A stretch of 64,000 nucleotides of DNA, from contig CM041297.1 of assembly GCA_023052935.1 (NCBI GenBank), positions 85,548,021 through 85,612,020 of the forward strand. The letters run 5' to 3'. Shown in pieces: positions 1 to 12,754 of the stretch (positions are counted from its first letter, which is position 1; the number at the start of each line of letters is the position of its first letter). The notes under the pieces were generated by a model. That model saw nothing but the letters and a program-made list of their open reading frames with translations. It ran no database searches and was not told the origin of the DNA. The translations under genes were made by a program, and so were the position numbers. Source of the stretch: Piezodorus guildinii (taxonomy: Eukaryota > Arthropoda > Insecta > Hemiptera > Pentatomidae).

Positions 1-1974
1 CACCGTACTTCAAGGTCTCGGATGCGGGATTGAAGAGTTAGGGAGGCAGTAGCTGGATCATTATCTAATGATAGCACACACCTATTATCAGCATAGGTAG
101 GAAGGAAAGTGTTAGGACGGGTTGGGATATCATATAGATCTATTTAAATAACACTGCATGCATTCTACATTAGAAGAATATCTCCTAACTCATATAAATT
201 TTTACATGTATTAAGGAGTTGAGCTTAAGGGCCAAGGAAGCATTTAATTCTTCTAATGTCTACAACCTATAATTATAAATTCTTCAAAGAATTCTCTAGT
301 GCTGAATAGTTGCTGACAGATAAAACTGTCCGTAAATTATTTAATTTTGTATTCCTGACAAACTAGTACCGAAAAAGAAAAACATAATTCTACTTTTTTT
401 ATTACTGTCCTGAGTTTTCTTTTGGTTCATTAATCATTTTTTTCAATACGGCTCTTTTAAAACACGTGCTTTCAAAATTGTAGTTTGACATAGCAAGCAA
501 ATTGGAACGACACTGCTGATAGGGGTTAGAAATAGGGGACAATTTATTTTTCTATGGATCGCAAAGTTACTTTTGGCTGTTTGGTTTGGTCCTCTAAACG
601 GTGAATTTATAAACATTTGACCTGGTTGATGCTTGAAACTGATGCCTGGGAATTGAAAGTAGTAATTTACTAAAAATCGGTACCTGATTAGGAGGAAAAC
701 CGGGCAATTGGCAGTAATAATTTACTATAAAAGTTGCAATTTTTTTATTTTATAGAAACTCCCCTAGGAAGATTACCTACGTATTAAAAACGAAACCTTC
801 CAGCCATTAAAAGTTTTTGCAGTAGCATATTTTTCTCTTTATTCAAATTTTAGAAAAAACGCGATTATTTAATATTGATTCTCATCCTACAAAATAACTC
901 TTCTTATATGTTGAAATTATATTATATTAAGGATAAGCATCTGTACAAAAGTTACGTTTGATAAGTTAATGCAATCTCCAATTTGAACATGGTAAGATAT
1001 AATAGAGGAATATAAAATAATTAAACTTTATCCAGTAAAGCTAATCGGAGTTAGAGGAACTATAACTCGGTATCAGATGAGAAGAGGAGATGTATCCAAC
1101 ATAATTTCCTCGGTGATCAAGTTGTTTCTTCCTCTCCCATCCCGGGACAACTTCATTTAACAACTGCAAACTCATTTAAATTCGTGAACATATAAAATAA
1201 AGTTAGAAGGGGGGGAGCTAATATGAAAATGCTATTATCGAAGTTGGCAAATTGGAATCCCCAGACCGCTCTTATGCCTCTCAAAACTCCGCTAAAAACC
1301 CAAACAATGTATTAGGATATTTATTGGCTTTATTTTTCCGATGATGGTGATTTTATGCGCATAATCGTTAGGGGAAACGTTCTCAACTTATATTGGACAA
1401 CGTAAAGAAAACAACACCATAAAATGGTATGATGCGTTTGCTGTGAATTTGAATTACTTTATAATCCAGTATTTAGTTACTATTAGGGGCGTACTAGAAA
1501 AGGGGAAATGTCTTGGTTAAATGAAAAAAAAAAAACCTTCTTTGAAATATTATTGCATAAGATAAATAGTATTAGTAAAGTAGTACTAAAAATCGTGAGT
1601 AATTTCAACAAAGTATCATTAATAAGGCTTCGACTGAGCTACGCCACTAGTTTGAATCTGTCCTGGGCGTGTTTAAAAGTATTTCCGGGTCCCAGAGAAG
1701 GAATCTGAATCTAATACCTATCGAGCAAGTAAAGGTTAATTGGAGTTGGCATGAAAGATTACTAACCCTCTCTCTCCCTCTCCCCACAAAAAAACAAAAA
1801 ACGTTCCCCATGGTGCAGGAGTGAGACAAATAAGTAGTAGCCCTAATCGGTGATTCGTTCGTTGATTAGTTGTGTCAGTAGAAGAAATGCAGTATGATAT
1901 AGACCAATATAAGTGAAAGAATAAGTACTTCGCATATAATCTGAAGTTGATGTTTGGATACAGGAAGGTATGAT
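1..1974. other. AT-rich non-coding DNA, nothing recognised
   Basis: I see no protein similarity, transposon terminus or RNA structure here. The short open frames near 1508-1708 and 1647-2095 have low-complexity composition and look like chance frames. The interval is less obviously repetitive than what follows and may be intergenic or intronic. Confidence 0.6.
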
Positions 1975-3075
1975 CCGATCCTTGGAAAGCGTAAACATTC
2001 CGAAGGGATAAGGAATTATTCGATTTTATTAGATTATTCTCTATCTGTGATGTTCGTTTCCATAAATGTATCCATCCAGGGGATTTAAAAATCACAAACT
2101 ATCTCCCAAACTGAATGCGTAAGTCTATTAGAATCTGACGATAGAGAGAGTAACCCTCCGACAGATAAATCACTTCTTAATATACCTTAGACCTTTGTTC
2201 GAATGGGATTATTTTACATATTTTGGGATTCTTCTCCCTTCCGTGGCTAAATGGCCGATCTAATCCGCTAGCAAGTTCTGATAGTCATTACTCCATCTAT
2301 TATGACTTATGCATAAGTGAAAATTGTAAAGGGTACTCAAGGAACCATTAATCGGAAGCGATAACGAGGAGTTCAATGTTAGGAGGTTGTTCTCTATCCG
2401 CCCAGTTCGTTTCTGCATACGCTACCTTAAAGACCAAAAAATACCTTCCAAACCGAATGGGTAAGTTTATCAAACTCTGGCGATAGAGAGAGTAACCTCC
2501 AACAGATAAATCACATCTTAACAGACCCTAGGCCTTTGCTCTAATTGAATTATTATACGTATTTTGTGATTCTTCTCTCTTTCGTGGTTGAATGGCCGAT
2601 CTAATCGGCTAGCAAGTTCTGATAGTCATTACTCCATCTATTATCAGTTATGCATAAGTGAAAATTGTAAGGGATTCTCAAGAAACCATCATTGTTAACA
2701 AGTGCTTGATTTTAGGAGGTTGTTCTTTATCTGCCCAATTCGTTTCTATCTATGTACCTACATTGAAGATTACAAACTATCATTCTGGAATTGTATCAAC
2801 CCAGGAGGATGGAATAATAATCAAAAACCATCTCCCGAACCAAATGCATAAGTTTATCAGGATCTGGCGATTGAGAGAGTAACCCCCAACAAATAAATCA
2901 CTTCTTAATAGACCTAAGGATTTCGCTCCGATGGAATTCTTTTACGTATTTTGGATTGTTCTCTCCATCGGGGCCAAACGCTCCATATACCGGGTAAGCA
3001 AGTTCTGTTAATCATTACACCATCTGCAAACCCATAAGTGATTGTAAAGGATACTGATACTGAAGGATTAATGTA
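1975..3075. repeat. Diverged tandem triplication, units of about 345-390 bp
   Basis: Three successive copies share the same order of landmarks. A 'ccaaaccgaatg-gtaagttta' start occurs at about 2104, 2447 and 2835. It is followed by 'gatagagagagtaac', 'cagataaatcac', 'atggccgatctaatc', 'ctagcaagttctgatagtc' and 'cataagtgaaaattgtaa'. Copies 1 and 2 are nearly complete. Copy 3 is more diverged and decays by about 3070. A partial unit precedes copy 1 (about 1975-2100). The unit shows no shared open frame: frame 2658-2882 runs through the third copy's start but is not preserved in the others. It resembles no transposon class I know and could be an old satellite-like or segmental tandem duplication. 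Confidence 0.75.
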
Positions 3076-5423
3076 TCCATGTTGGATATAAGAATTCAGG
3101 CATGGTTACGACATTACTGAGCAAAACCATTAAGCACGTTTATGCGATACCTTTTAGTATGTAGAAATGAAAAAAATAAAATAAACATACATATAAAACC
3201 CGTTCTAGACTGATAACAGGTATGAAATATTTTAAGAAATGGGACAGGGCTGTGGTTGAGATGAAGACAGAACCGGAGCCGCAATGGAAGCAGTATTGAT
3301 TCACCGTGCCGCTTCGTAATACATTGCCAAACTTAGCTATTTAAAGTTTCTTCCCCCCTCCCCCTACCACCCCAACCTCCCCCCCTGAATAAACACACGT
3401 CCTCTCTCCCCCAGGGGCGGTTTTTACTTTTTGCTCTCTCATTATAACTATAATAATATGTATATATTTCTAGTTTAGAGGGCAAAGAGAGTCTTTAGAA
3501 AGCATATTATAATTCATGCATATAATTATTCCATGAAATATGATAAATTAAATTTTACGTCATAACGTATAATACCATATTTAATATTTATTCCTGATAA
3601 TTTTCCATGAGCAGATAATGGATTATTTGAATTTATACGATAATCATATACCATATAATTTGTAAATTAGGTTTTAATATTTGATAAAGAAATTATAACT
3701 TAATTAAGACTCAGAAACGGGTGAATTTGATTTTATGAAGTACTGTAACATTGGTGCCTGATTCCATTAAATTTGGATCCATTCTTTCGCTGAAAATTAG
3801 CTGAGGGATGTTTTCATTCGGTGAAAACTTGAATTTTGAGTGGGAGTAAATCTTTTTTTTCATAGTGATTTACATCAGAATTTAAATTTTCAGGACAATC
3901 AGTTTATTTTTAATCGTCAGGGCTAAAATAGATAATTAACATGAGATTAAAAATATGGTCTATAATGGAAAGGAAAAACAAATTTATTTCTTTTCTTTTT
4001 ATAATTTATTTTGTAAATTTTTATTTTAATATTAGTTTATTATTTTCAATAATCAACCTTTGTAATCGATTAGTACTTGTAGTAATAGAGTACTCCCTCT
4101 CAAAATTTGAGTTTTTACTGAATCAAAATATCCCTCCGTAGATTTTCTTCGAAAGAATAGATCCAATGTTAATGAAATTGAGCCCAACGTCATAGGACAT
4201 ACCCCAGTTATCTTTGGTGTGGTACGTTAGCATAAGCCATTTGGTTTCAAAATGGTGGCCAGTCAGATATGCAACTACGAGCTTCACACTTAACGGCCTT
4301 TCTTTAATTTTCCTATTAATCAAAATTTGTACATTACATGTCTATTTTGAATCCTCATTTCAAGGATATGTTAATTATCTGTATTATAAAATTACCCTAA
4401 ATATAATACAATTTTAATAAGTTCAATATAACACGCTATAATGTTGGATTAATAAAAGATTGTGAAATATGTTTATTTTAAGTCTATGTTTACGGATATG
4501 TTTCTCTGTCAACTTGTCTTTATTTCTGATATGAATTATATTTTTTTCTGATATTATTTCGCAGATTTATTTTAGTCCTGGTAACGGTTTACGTGTTTTG
4601 GTCGGCTTCTAATTCAAATATTCTGTTATAATTGGTTAATAGATGTATTTCTTGATAGTATTGAAGTACGTTACTGTCACAGGGACCTTCAGAAAATGTT
4701 CACCTTTTCACTACAGGGGACAGCGAAAACTTTTTCCCTTTGTTATAAAAAGAAAACGCCAATAGGAAGGATGATAAAGGGCCGGGGTGGGGGAAATTAC
4801 TTAATTTCCTGAATTACAGTTATTGTTTCAGCTGAATTTCCCCTTTGCCCTATTTAGGTCAGGCTCGAATAAAACCATTAAAATATGAAACCACGCCCGG
4901 TCCTGTTTAAACTTAGGCTTAAACTTGGACTTGTGTTTCTCACTGTATTATTATTACTCTCATAAGGGTAAGTTTTATTTTCATAGGATTTTGGTGGGAT
5001 TTGAAAAAATATTCAGTGCTTTTACAAAGAGTATAGCATATTTTCTCAAGATAAAAGAGAAGATTTATCATCAGTTCGTTATAGATTTTGGTGTATAATT
5101 TACTCATGTAAGGCTAATTAATATAGCATAAAAAATCTGCAATGGAGAAATAGATTTATAAAAAGTATTAAGAACGTTATTTATAAAAAAACTTATATTA
5201 TTTGCATTATAATAGTTATGTTTAATCGGAATCTGTCATCTGATTTCAACTAAAAAATAGCTAAGCCCTTGTAATTGAAATTGTAGCTTTTTCCAAAAGG
5301 TGCTACTGCATTTAATTCCATTCAAAATCACACAAAACTATTTTTCTTCTATATCGTAAAACATAAATTATTAATATAATGAAAAAAAAATTCTTGATTA
5401 TAATGCACACACAAGAACAAAAA
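3076..5423. other. AT-rich non-coding DNA with one C-rich tract
   Basis: Apart from the C-rich tract at 3353-3386 I see only AT-rich sequence. Frames at 3941-4141 and 4123-4417 are short, hydrophobic or low-complexity, and overlap each other on both strands, so I do not call them genes. Confidence 0.55.
3353..3386 (-). other. Potential G-quadruplex / i-motif tract
   Basis: The plus strand has four C-runs (6, 5, 4 and 6 C) separated by spacers of one to about five bases, so the minus strand satisfies the G3+N1-7 pattern. It is very unusual in such AT-rich surroundings. Confidence 0.6.
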
Positions 5424-5579
5424 GGCTGACGGGTCTCACATACCCGGGGGAGAGGCTGTAAGTGAATCACCATTTATTTACATCCTTATAAAAAGTCCCA
5501 CCGGGACTGGGATTCGAACTCACAACCTTTAGCATGAGAGACTAGCGCGCTTGCCATTCAGCCACGGGCTTCCCATACC
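5424..5579 (-). mobile_element. tRNA-derived SINE, family 3
   Basis: Read on the minus strand, the element starts with a tRNA-like head. It has an A-box-like 'TGGCTGAATGGCAAG', then a B box 'GTTCGAATCCC'. A non-tRNA body follows, ending 'gtgagacccgtcag'. A second, head-truncated copy lies at 17851-17960, and the two stop matching exactly after 'gacccgtcag', which marks the 3' end. No poly(A) tail is visible. A functional tRNA gene is ruled out because the acceptor arms do not pair and a SINE-type body is attached. Confidence 0.7.
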
Positions 5580-5654
5580 AAAAACTACCAACATTCGTAA
5601 AGTTCAAAAAATTCACTCATAAACGTTTTGAATTAATATATTTGGGGACACTTC

Positions 5655-5925
5655 TGAAGTAGTGGTTTGCATAACAGCCTCCTATGGCCGAGATCGCTGG
5701 TTCAAACCTGGCAGGTGACCATATTAATTTTTAATTGAAGTAAAAAATGGTTATGCCGTCCTTCGGATGGGACGAAATTGGTGGTTCCGAGCCTATGCGA
5801 TGTCAGGTACTCGTTAAAGATCCCAATCCCAATAAACCTGGAAAGGCGATATTTATGACTCCCTCTGTAGCATCGTCCGATAAGCCACAATATTATAAAA
5901 ACGACGTTAAATGAATAAAAATCAA
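5655..5925 (+). mobile_element. tRNA-derived SINE, family 2
   Basis: A degenerate tRNA-like head carries a B-box-like 'GGTTCAAACC'. The family body includes 'gtggttccgagcctatgcg', 'ggtactcgttaaagatccc', 'aacctgga' and 'catcgtccgataagccaca', then an A-rich tail 'aatgaataaaaatc'. Related copies lie at 13255-13515, 13535-13770, 26810-27005 (minus), 45182-45365 and 57812-58015 (minus). This copy is among the best preserved. Confidence 0.7.
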
Positions 5926-8884
5926 ATAATATATTACTAAATTACCACAGTAAATCAGAAACAATACAATCACACAGAAATTTACTTGCTAACAGTTAAT
6001 AAACAGATTCGGACCTACTACAAACGTTTTTATAACAAATTATTCAGACAACATTCTTCGATGCCTGAAAAGCAACTGGATGAGGGCCTCCTCATCATTA
6101 TATCATATCTGATGTTTGCTTATCAATTCGCCAGATGTGAATTTTAAAAAAATGCAAAACAAAATTTAGAGCAAAATAATCAAATAAATCGGACTAATAA
6201 TACATTAATGGTATAATTTTGGGTTTTCAGTAAAATTGTTTGCCGATTTTAAATAGGATAGATAAGGCTATAAATAAAAGGGAATGAAATAAGCGTTGAC
6301 AAGAAAGTTCGTTTAATTGTCATAATTTGGCAACTATTTATCATTTAATGAAATTGACTTAAGAATTAAATATTAGTAATATTTGAGAGAAATAAAACAT
6401 CAATTAATTATTATATATTTAAAATGCTTTTGTTCTCAGTTCGCTCGTAGCTAAAACTTTATTTGCAGTTGTTGAAGTAATTTTAACTTGAAAGGGAATT
6501 ATTTCCGCTCAACCGCCTCCATTCAATGGGATAAAGTTATAAAAGGTAGGAGGAACAAGATTTATCAAAAGAAAGTTCCTTAATAAAAGGATAACCTTTA
6601 TTTTTAAATTCAATATTACACAAAAAAAACTCTGGGCTTTAGTTAAATAGATAATTCAAATGTACTGAATATAGGAATCAATAAAACTATAAAAACAATC
6701 GATATCAATACCGCGAAAAGTATATTTTGTCACTTGATAGTTGGATATTTCCATGAATTTGACTAGACATTCGCTTTTCTTCTTTAAAATAATTGAAAAA
6801 TCATACCCTTTTTCCAAAAACAAATTCCGAAAAATTACCGATAATTAAATATTATTTTTAATAGATATCTTTTATTTTAAAAGTGAGTGTTATAGAAGAA
6901 ATTAAAAAAAAAAAAAATTGCTAATCAAAAATATTATGATTTTAATTAGTTTAAGAGTTAGTAATTAATGTTTAGAGTAATTAATAAGCTGAACCCTATA
7001 GTTGAAATTTAAGCATAGAAAGTTATTAAGTATCATTCTATTCAAGCATAATAGCCTCTATACCAAGATACCAGGTACAAAGTATGAAAAATTAAAAACA
7101 AAAATAAAAACAGTGTGTCACCTTTGAAGCAGGACATGTAGCATTAAGCTCCAAAAAATTGTATAATAATGGAAATTTACGAAAAAGTTAAATTTATAAA
7201 TAATTGTAAAATATGACAATTATAATATATAATATTTTAAAATTAATATGCACATAAAAATGTATGTTGACTTTAACTTATTTAAATTTTGTTAAAATAA
7301 TTTTAGTCTTGAAAATGGGGACAAAACCCAGAAACGTCAAGGAAAGAGAAAAAAAAAAAAGATATAAAGAAGTTTAAAAAGAATAAAAAAGTTGATGGAA
7401 TTAATAGAATGCTTGTTTTAATTTTGTAATTATTATTCATCAAATTTACATAGACCATAATCTTTGATCTTATCCTATGAGATTATTTTGGATTTCCATA
7501 AGATTTTGTTTTATTTAGTCATATTAAATATAGATTTTCGGTTATGAAACTAATGAAGATTCCTGAAATTTAATTTTATTAATTATTATAAAGGATTTGA
7601 ATGTCAGATATTATCTGAACCCTCTAATAGAATGCTAGTTTTAATTTTGTAAAAATACTTAAGACTTCCTTGAGTCGAATTAATAAAAATTACATTTTTA
7701 TGTCATGTGATTCATTTAATTACATGCTACAATAAAAAATTCCATTTAAAAAAATTATTTAGTATATTTAAAATTTTATTTTAAATTGGTATTTAAATTT
7801 TATCAAGCATTTTAAACAGCATAATTTCCTGCATATCATTTATACCGTTTCCAAATTATGATCGAATAAATAAGTGTAACATTGATTATGGAATAATTCT
7901 TGTCAACATTATTACTACACCCAGCGTGATGAAAAATATTACAAAGGTAAAATCGAAAGAACTTATATTATACCACTTTTAAGTTTAATTATATCATGAT
8001 CACATAATTTTTAATTTTAATATTACACAATGTTGATTGAAACGTTAAAGATTAACTGAGAAAACATAATATACAGTAAAATCAATCGCTAATGTAGCGA
8101 TAAATAAATATTCAACAGGAGATTTCTTAAACGGATGTTGAGATGGGCTTGACTTACAGAAATGGAAGATTCTCCTGGTTGAGTTTGTTCCATGAGAGAT
8201 AGCAACAGTATAGAGAACAGACAACATTCACAGATCAACGCCGATTTGAACTGCTCCAGTCAAATATTTGAACTGGCTGATTGTATTTTCATTGATTTAC
8301 GTCGTCATGTGTAATATTTATACACTCAAGGACGGCCCCTTCCATCTCGTTGGCCTTTTAATAAATTCTTTTTACATTTTCTCGATAAACAATATTCTGC
8401 TAAGGCCTTACTGGAATAAATAATTCTGTTTAGAACGGTACGCATAACACATGTATACCATTATCAAAATAATTTTTTATTAATTTTTTAAAAACAGATA
8501 GGGGTCAAGTATATAAGTATAATAATGGAAATCAGAATTATCTCTAACATTTGAAAATTTAAATTAATTTTAAAAATAAAAGATAACACTTTATTAGCAA
8601 AGATATGTTGTCCAACTGTATTGGGTTCGTTGACATACACAGCATATTAATTTTAGATTGAAAACTACTTTAAGGTAAAATATAATAATTAAATGGCTGT
8701 GGCGTCTTCACTCAGCTTCCAATGCCTCAAACCAGTGACGCGTCTGAGAATCGCTGGGATCCATTGGATCTTGTTTTCGCCTATTAGCAGATTGTAAATG
8801 TTGTATATAGCTATGAGGGTGTGTAAGATAGGTTTTTATTAATTTATTATTTAATTTTTTTTTCTTGGATTCTGCAACTTTCGT
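5926..8884. other. AT-rich non-coding DNA
   Basis: Nothing coding is supported. A short sequence, 'taatagaatgctnGTTTTAATTT', occurs twice in direct orientation (about 7405 and 7624). Short minus-strand frames at 8045-8227 and 8708-8917 have no recognisable similarity. Confidence 0.5.
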
Positions 8885-9575
8885 CACATTCCGAAACTTA
8901 GTATTTCTGAACGTCAATGCTTCCTATCCCTGCAGTCCTCCTCCGTCAAGCCTCTAGCCGCCACCCCTACCTTACACTCTCTATCCACGTTTTGTGCGGT
9001 CTTCCTCGTCTTTGCCTTTTACTTCATCATTTTATATGGCCACCGCGTCTCGTCCATCCTCATGACATGGCCGTACCACATGAGTCTCTTCTTTGCTATT
9101 TCATTTAAGATGTTCAGTTCAGCCACTACTTTTTTTCTTATTTCCACATTTGGGATTCTTTGCATCCTGGATACGCGCAGGACTCTTCTCCAGAAGTCCA
9201 TCGCCAGAGCCAACAATCTCTTTCAGACGATTTTAGCACTGTCCATGTTTCTGCCCATATAAAGTGGTCCTAAGAGGAAGGAATGGTAAATTTATTTTTT
9301 TTTCCTAGGAAGCGACACCTGTTTTCTCCAGAGAACACCATTCAAGACACTATGATCCTTCTACCATTTCCAATCTTATTTTCGATATCTTCTGACATAG
9401 TTCCAAAATGATCTATGGTTACGCCAAGATATTTAAGGATGTTGCTCTGTGGGATCGTCCAATCTTCCACACAGATGCTGAAACTGTGAGTTGCATGGCA
9501 TGTTCTCTGTTTTTCTCTGCTGATCTCTAGACCCCACTCAGAGTATGCTTCATTCTGAACAAACATTATTAATTT
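8885..9575 (-). pseudogene. Decayed non-LTR retrotransposon (LINE): end of the reverse transcriptase and C-terminal region
   Basis: The minus strand encodes, in pieces, the distal part of a LINE ORF2. From 9566 down there is an RT thumb-like segment ('NEAYSEWGLEI', 'KYLGVTIDHFG', 'DIENKIGNGRRI'). From about 9265 down comes 'MGRNMDSAKIV', a stop, then 'LALAMDFWRR', 'EIAKKRLMWYGHVMRMDETRWP'-type residues, and in shifted frames 'GRPHKTWIESV' and 'RGLTEEDCRDRK'. These blocks are the familiar order of the 3' end of insect LINE ORF2 proteins. At least one stop and two frameshifts, plus 5' truncation, make it a dead copy. The clade cannot be set with confidence. Confidence 0.8.
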
Positions 9576-10078
9576 TGTATTTATTCTATTAATAGGTTAT
9601 TTTTTTTTTTAAAGAACGGCCTTTTAGACCAAGCTTAACAAAATTTTATCCATCACAATGAACCTGAATGTATTGAATTAAATGACTAAAGACAACTGAT
9701 GTTTCATTTCGATAGCAATCAGAAACATATATCAACAAAATTAAATCGGAAGGGCATTAACAGAGTATGAAAACGTATATAAAATCCCATAACAGTTCGG
9801 ACATTTAAAAGTCGTTAGCGGTAGGGTGGTGGATGTTCACTGAGAAAGAGATTATGGCAATAGATGTAAGCGGGTCTTCCAATACATTAGGCTCATCCCA
9901 ACAAGTACGTTCCCGATGTCATTCTCAAAATAAGGATCTATATTTTTTTAAATATTTAAAGCTGTTGTATAGGATTTTCCCGGAAGTCTGTTGTGGAAAT
10001 TAATTTGCTTATTCACTTTAAATTATTATATTATAATGAAGATGTATAGTCGAATGTTGAAATTATCATAGATAAAAA
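9576..10078. other. AT-rich non-coding DNA
   Basis: No feature is recognised between the LINE remnant and the foldback repeat. Confidence 0.5.
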
Positions 10079-10222
10079 TAACCAGGAGTCAGTCATGTGA
10101 AAAATATTTTAATCTTGCCGACTATTCGGCTCAAACATGTTAGTCATCATCGAGGCTTCAGTGAGCCACGTCAAGCATAAACGTCGGCAAAATTAAAATA
10201 TTTTTTTCGACGACTCTGTAAT
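10079..10222. repeat. Foldback repeat of the 'ACGTCGGCA' family
   Basis: Two inverted arms contain 'aaaatattttaatcttgccgac' on the left and its near-complement 'gtcggcaaaattaaaatatt' on the right. The outer sequences 'aggagtcagtc' and 'gacgactctg' also pair. The centre carries 'gtcatcatcgaggcttca', a degenerate form of the CTGATGA box seen in other family members. Confidence 0.65.
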
Positions 10223-10479
10223 TTTACTACTGTATTATTCATTCTATAATAGTGAGAGCTATAGAACAAATCAATTCCCTGAAGGAAATCGCAGGAAGAA
10301 CCGAATTACAAATCTAATTCGAATAAACTAATAACAAGGAAGGAAGTTTGTGGATACAAAATACATCAAAATCGAAAAAATAAAGAATTTAAATAGTTAA
10401 GGAGAAATTATCTGTTAATGGTTCAGACAAAATTAATTAAGAGCAAATAAAATGTTTAGAGCACTGGCCAGGACCAGAC

Positions 10480-10930
10480 AAACGTATAATAAAAAATCTA
10501 TATCTTGGAAAGGTAAATTCAGACACTACAACACAGTAATAAAACCGGAAGCACTATACCCAGCGGAAAAGCTAACTTTGGGGAAAGAAAAATGCAAGAC
10601 TTAGCAACAAACGAGAGAAAATTTTTAAGGAAATCATGGGAAACAGCCAGATGATGTAACAAAGATAATTATAGGAACAATGAGCCGATAGATGAAACCA
10701 TTAGAAAGTGAGATTAAAATATTTCGGGCACGTTTGGAGGATGGAAGGAAACGAGATGGTTAAGATATTAGTCTACAAACTGTTTGAAATGAAAACGGCT
10801 ATAGCCTGGGTTAAGGAAGTAAAACAAGATGTTGAACGAGCTGGATTCAAAATTGAAGAAATAACGAACATAAAAATATTCGGAAAAAAAAATCATGAAG
10901 GAAGGTATGAATGTTGAACACAAGAAGTAA
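10480..10930 (+). pseudogene. Decayed LINE ORF2 C-terminal region
   Basis: Broken reading frames on the plus strand give 'KGKFRHYNTVIKPEALYPAEKLTLG' (cf. the 'K..Y.tvi.P..lY..E.l' block after the RT domain), then 'NERKFLRKSWE', then 'RLKYFGHVWRM' followed by a lysine-rich end (open frame 10708-10917). The 'R-L-x-x-x-GH-x-x-R-M' block is characteristic of LINE ORF2 C-termini. This copy is different from, and more decayed than, the one at 8885-9575. Stops and frameshifts rule out function. Confidence 0.65.
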
Positions 10931-11475
10931 GAACCAGAACCAAGTGGACGGACAGAACGAAAACAGCGGTTTTCTGAGCAGATGAAGGTTTCTTGGGAAA
11001 GAAGACAAATAAGAAATTGAAAAGTGTTTTTTTTTTTTTTTAATTAGTCTACCATCGTGATTTCCAAATGGACTAATCGAATAAATAATAATAAAATAGA
11101 GGACTATATTGAATACACTTTATTCAAACAGATTATTAAATGTAATGTTCAGATTTTTCGCTAGATTTACCACTGAACTATTTCAAGTCCTGGAATCCAC
11201 TTTAAGTAATTCATCAACTTACTTAACAAATAGGTCTTACAAGCCTAAGAACATTAAGTGATCAAGGCTCAAAGCTATTTCGAAACTTAGTTAAGTAGTC
11301 CTTGTTGTTCTAACTTTATTTCCGAAACATGCGATTTTTAAAACTTTTCTTTAACCTGATATACATTATATAATTCGTCAATAAAAAATTCCAGAAGAGA
11401 AAAAATCTATAGTCGAGCCGAATAAGAAAAATGGTATATCTTTACTGATACAGACCATCGTATCATATCGTACAC

Positions 11476-11506
<31 letters not shown>

Positions 11507-11719
11507 ACCGCTGTAGTATCCCCAAATTACCGTAATTATCAATAAGTATCGCTTTTTGAGTGACGTGCGTGAGGCCGATTTGCTGGAATCAGGTTTCCAA
11601 AATGTGAATACCATCTGTTCGTCTGATAGTTGTTTCAACATTTAATAATTACAATTTTTTCAGTATATTTATTTTTTCTGTACATAATTTCATCAATTTT
11701 CCCTTGGAATATAAAAAAA
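10931..11719. other. AT-rich non-coding DNA
   Basis: A T-run lies at about 11026-11042. Nothing else is recognised. Confidence 0.5.
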
Positions 11720-12514
11720 TCTGGTGCGGGCAACACACGAATTTCACTTACCTCGATTTTTAAAATCAATGAAAAATTTTCAAATACAGTTAGAGATAAA
11801 AATACGTGAAACTATTAAGGAATTAATCAAATTGAATTTCTATAGAAACATGTGTTTTATTAAAAAATCTATTATATTAATATCTAAAATAATCAGTTAG
11901 TTTTATCTTCTTCTCATCACTCTCTATTAACTTCTAAAAGCTTGTGTATGAGATGATATTTTTTCTAAAATCTTTAGCTTTCCAACGGTATATCATACAT
12001 GTATATTACTGCTCTTATGTTCAAAAACGAAAAATTGCATTAAAAAATATTTTTTCTCTTTTCTCCTTTAGTTGGGTATCGAATTTATTCAATTTATATA
12101 TTTCGGCATTTAAGCCCTGTCAGACCATTTTTATGCAAATAAAACCTACATGATCTTAAAGCCCATTAAATTTTACATCGATATAGCGAGTTTAATCAAA
12201 ATCGTCGGAACCGTTTTCGAGAAAATCGAAAAAAGGCGCAAAAGCATGGTATAAAGTGCCTCTTCTGGTAAGCTCATTCTGATGAAAAAAGTTTTGTCAC
12301 GTCTCGGGCGTATAGTTGTCTTAAATATGAAATTTCAGTTTCATAGGACTTACCGTTTCCGCCCGGGAGTTACCACAACACACAGACCTTTTTGCGGGAC
12401 TTGGTTATTTGGACTCAGGGGACCCTAAAACGTGTATTTCCGTAGAAAACTGGAATTCGAAAATTTTCACGATCGCAATACTTCCCTTACTATGTATAGT
12501 AAGTGAAAGTAAAA
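11720..12514 (+). mobile_element. R800 repeat, full-length copy
   Basis: This is the best full-length member of the window's most abundant repeat. The 5' end reads 'ctggtgcgggcaacacacga' followed by 'tttcacttacctc'. The 3' end is a hairpin, 'cttcccttactatgtatagtaagtgaaag', followed by 'taaaa'. Thus 'tttcacttac' near the 5' end and 'gtaagtgaaa' at the 3' end are subterminal inverted repeats. Internal landmarks are 'agctttccaacggtatat', 'gccctgtcagaccattt', 'ttttacatcgatatagcgag', 'tggctcttctggtt'-like sequence and 'gcgggacttggttatttgg'. No coding capacity is visible. It is a non-autonomous DNA element. The asymmetric termini plus 3' hairpin recall Helentron-derived elements, but I cannot prove the class. 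Confidence 0.8.
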
Positions 12515-12754
12515 AACAACTAATTTTTATATATTATATTTCTTATTTTATTTTATTATTACATAAATTTGAAAATAAATGTTCAGAATTTAATGAAAAA
12601 AATATTAATTTTATTTTACTGATTATATTACAACAATAACTTAGTTATTTTTAATTTTATAAATTTAATAAACTAAAAATCGAAATCGTATTAAATTAAA
12701 AGAAAAACAAAACAAAGAAAAAAAAGGAATAATAATTAATGGGAAACGTTAGTT

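Noticed and set aside
4123..4417. Small genes on both strands
   Set aside because: Overlapping frames on opposite strands without recognisable similarity; most likely chance.
5655..5720. tRNA gene on the plus strand
   Set aside because: Only a degenerate B box and no cloverleaf; several related copies with the same body show it is a SINE head.
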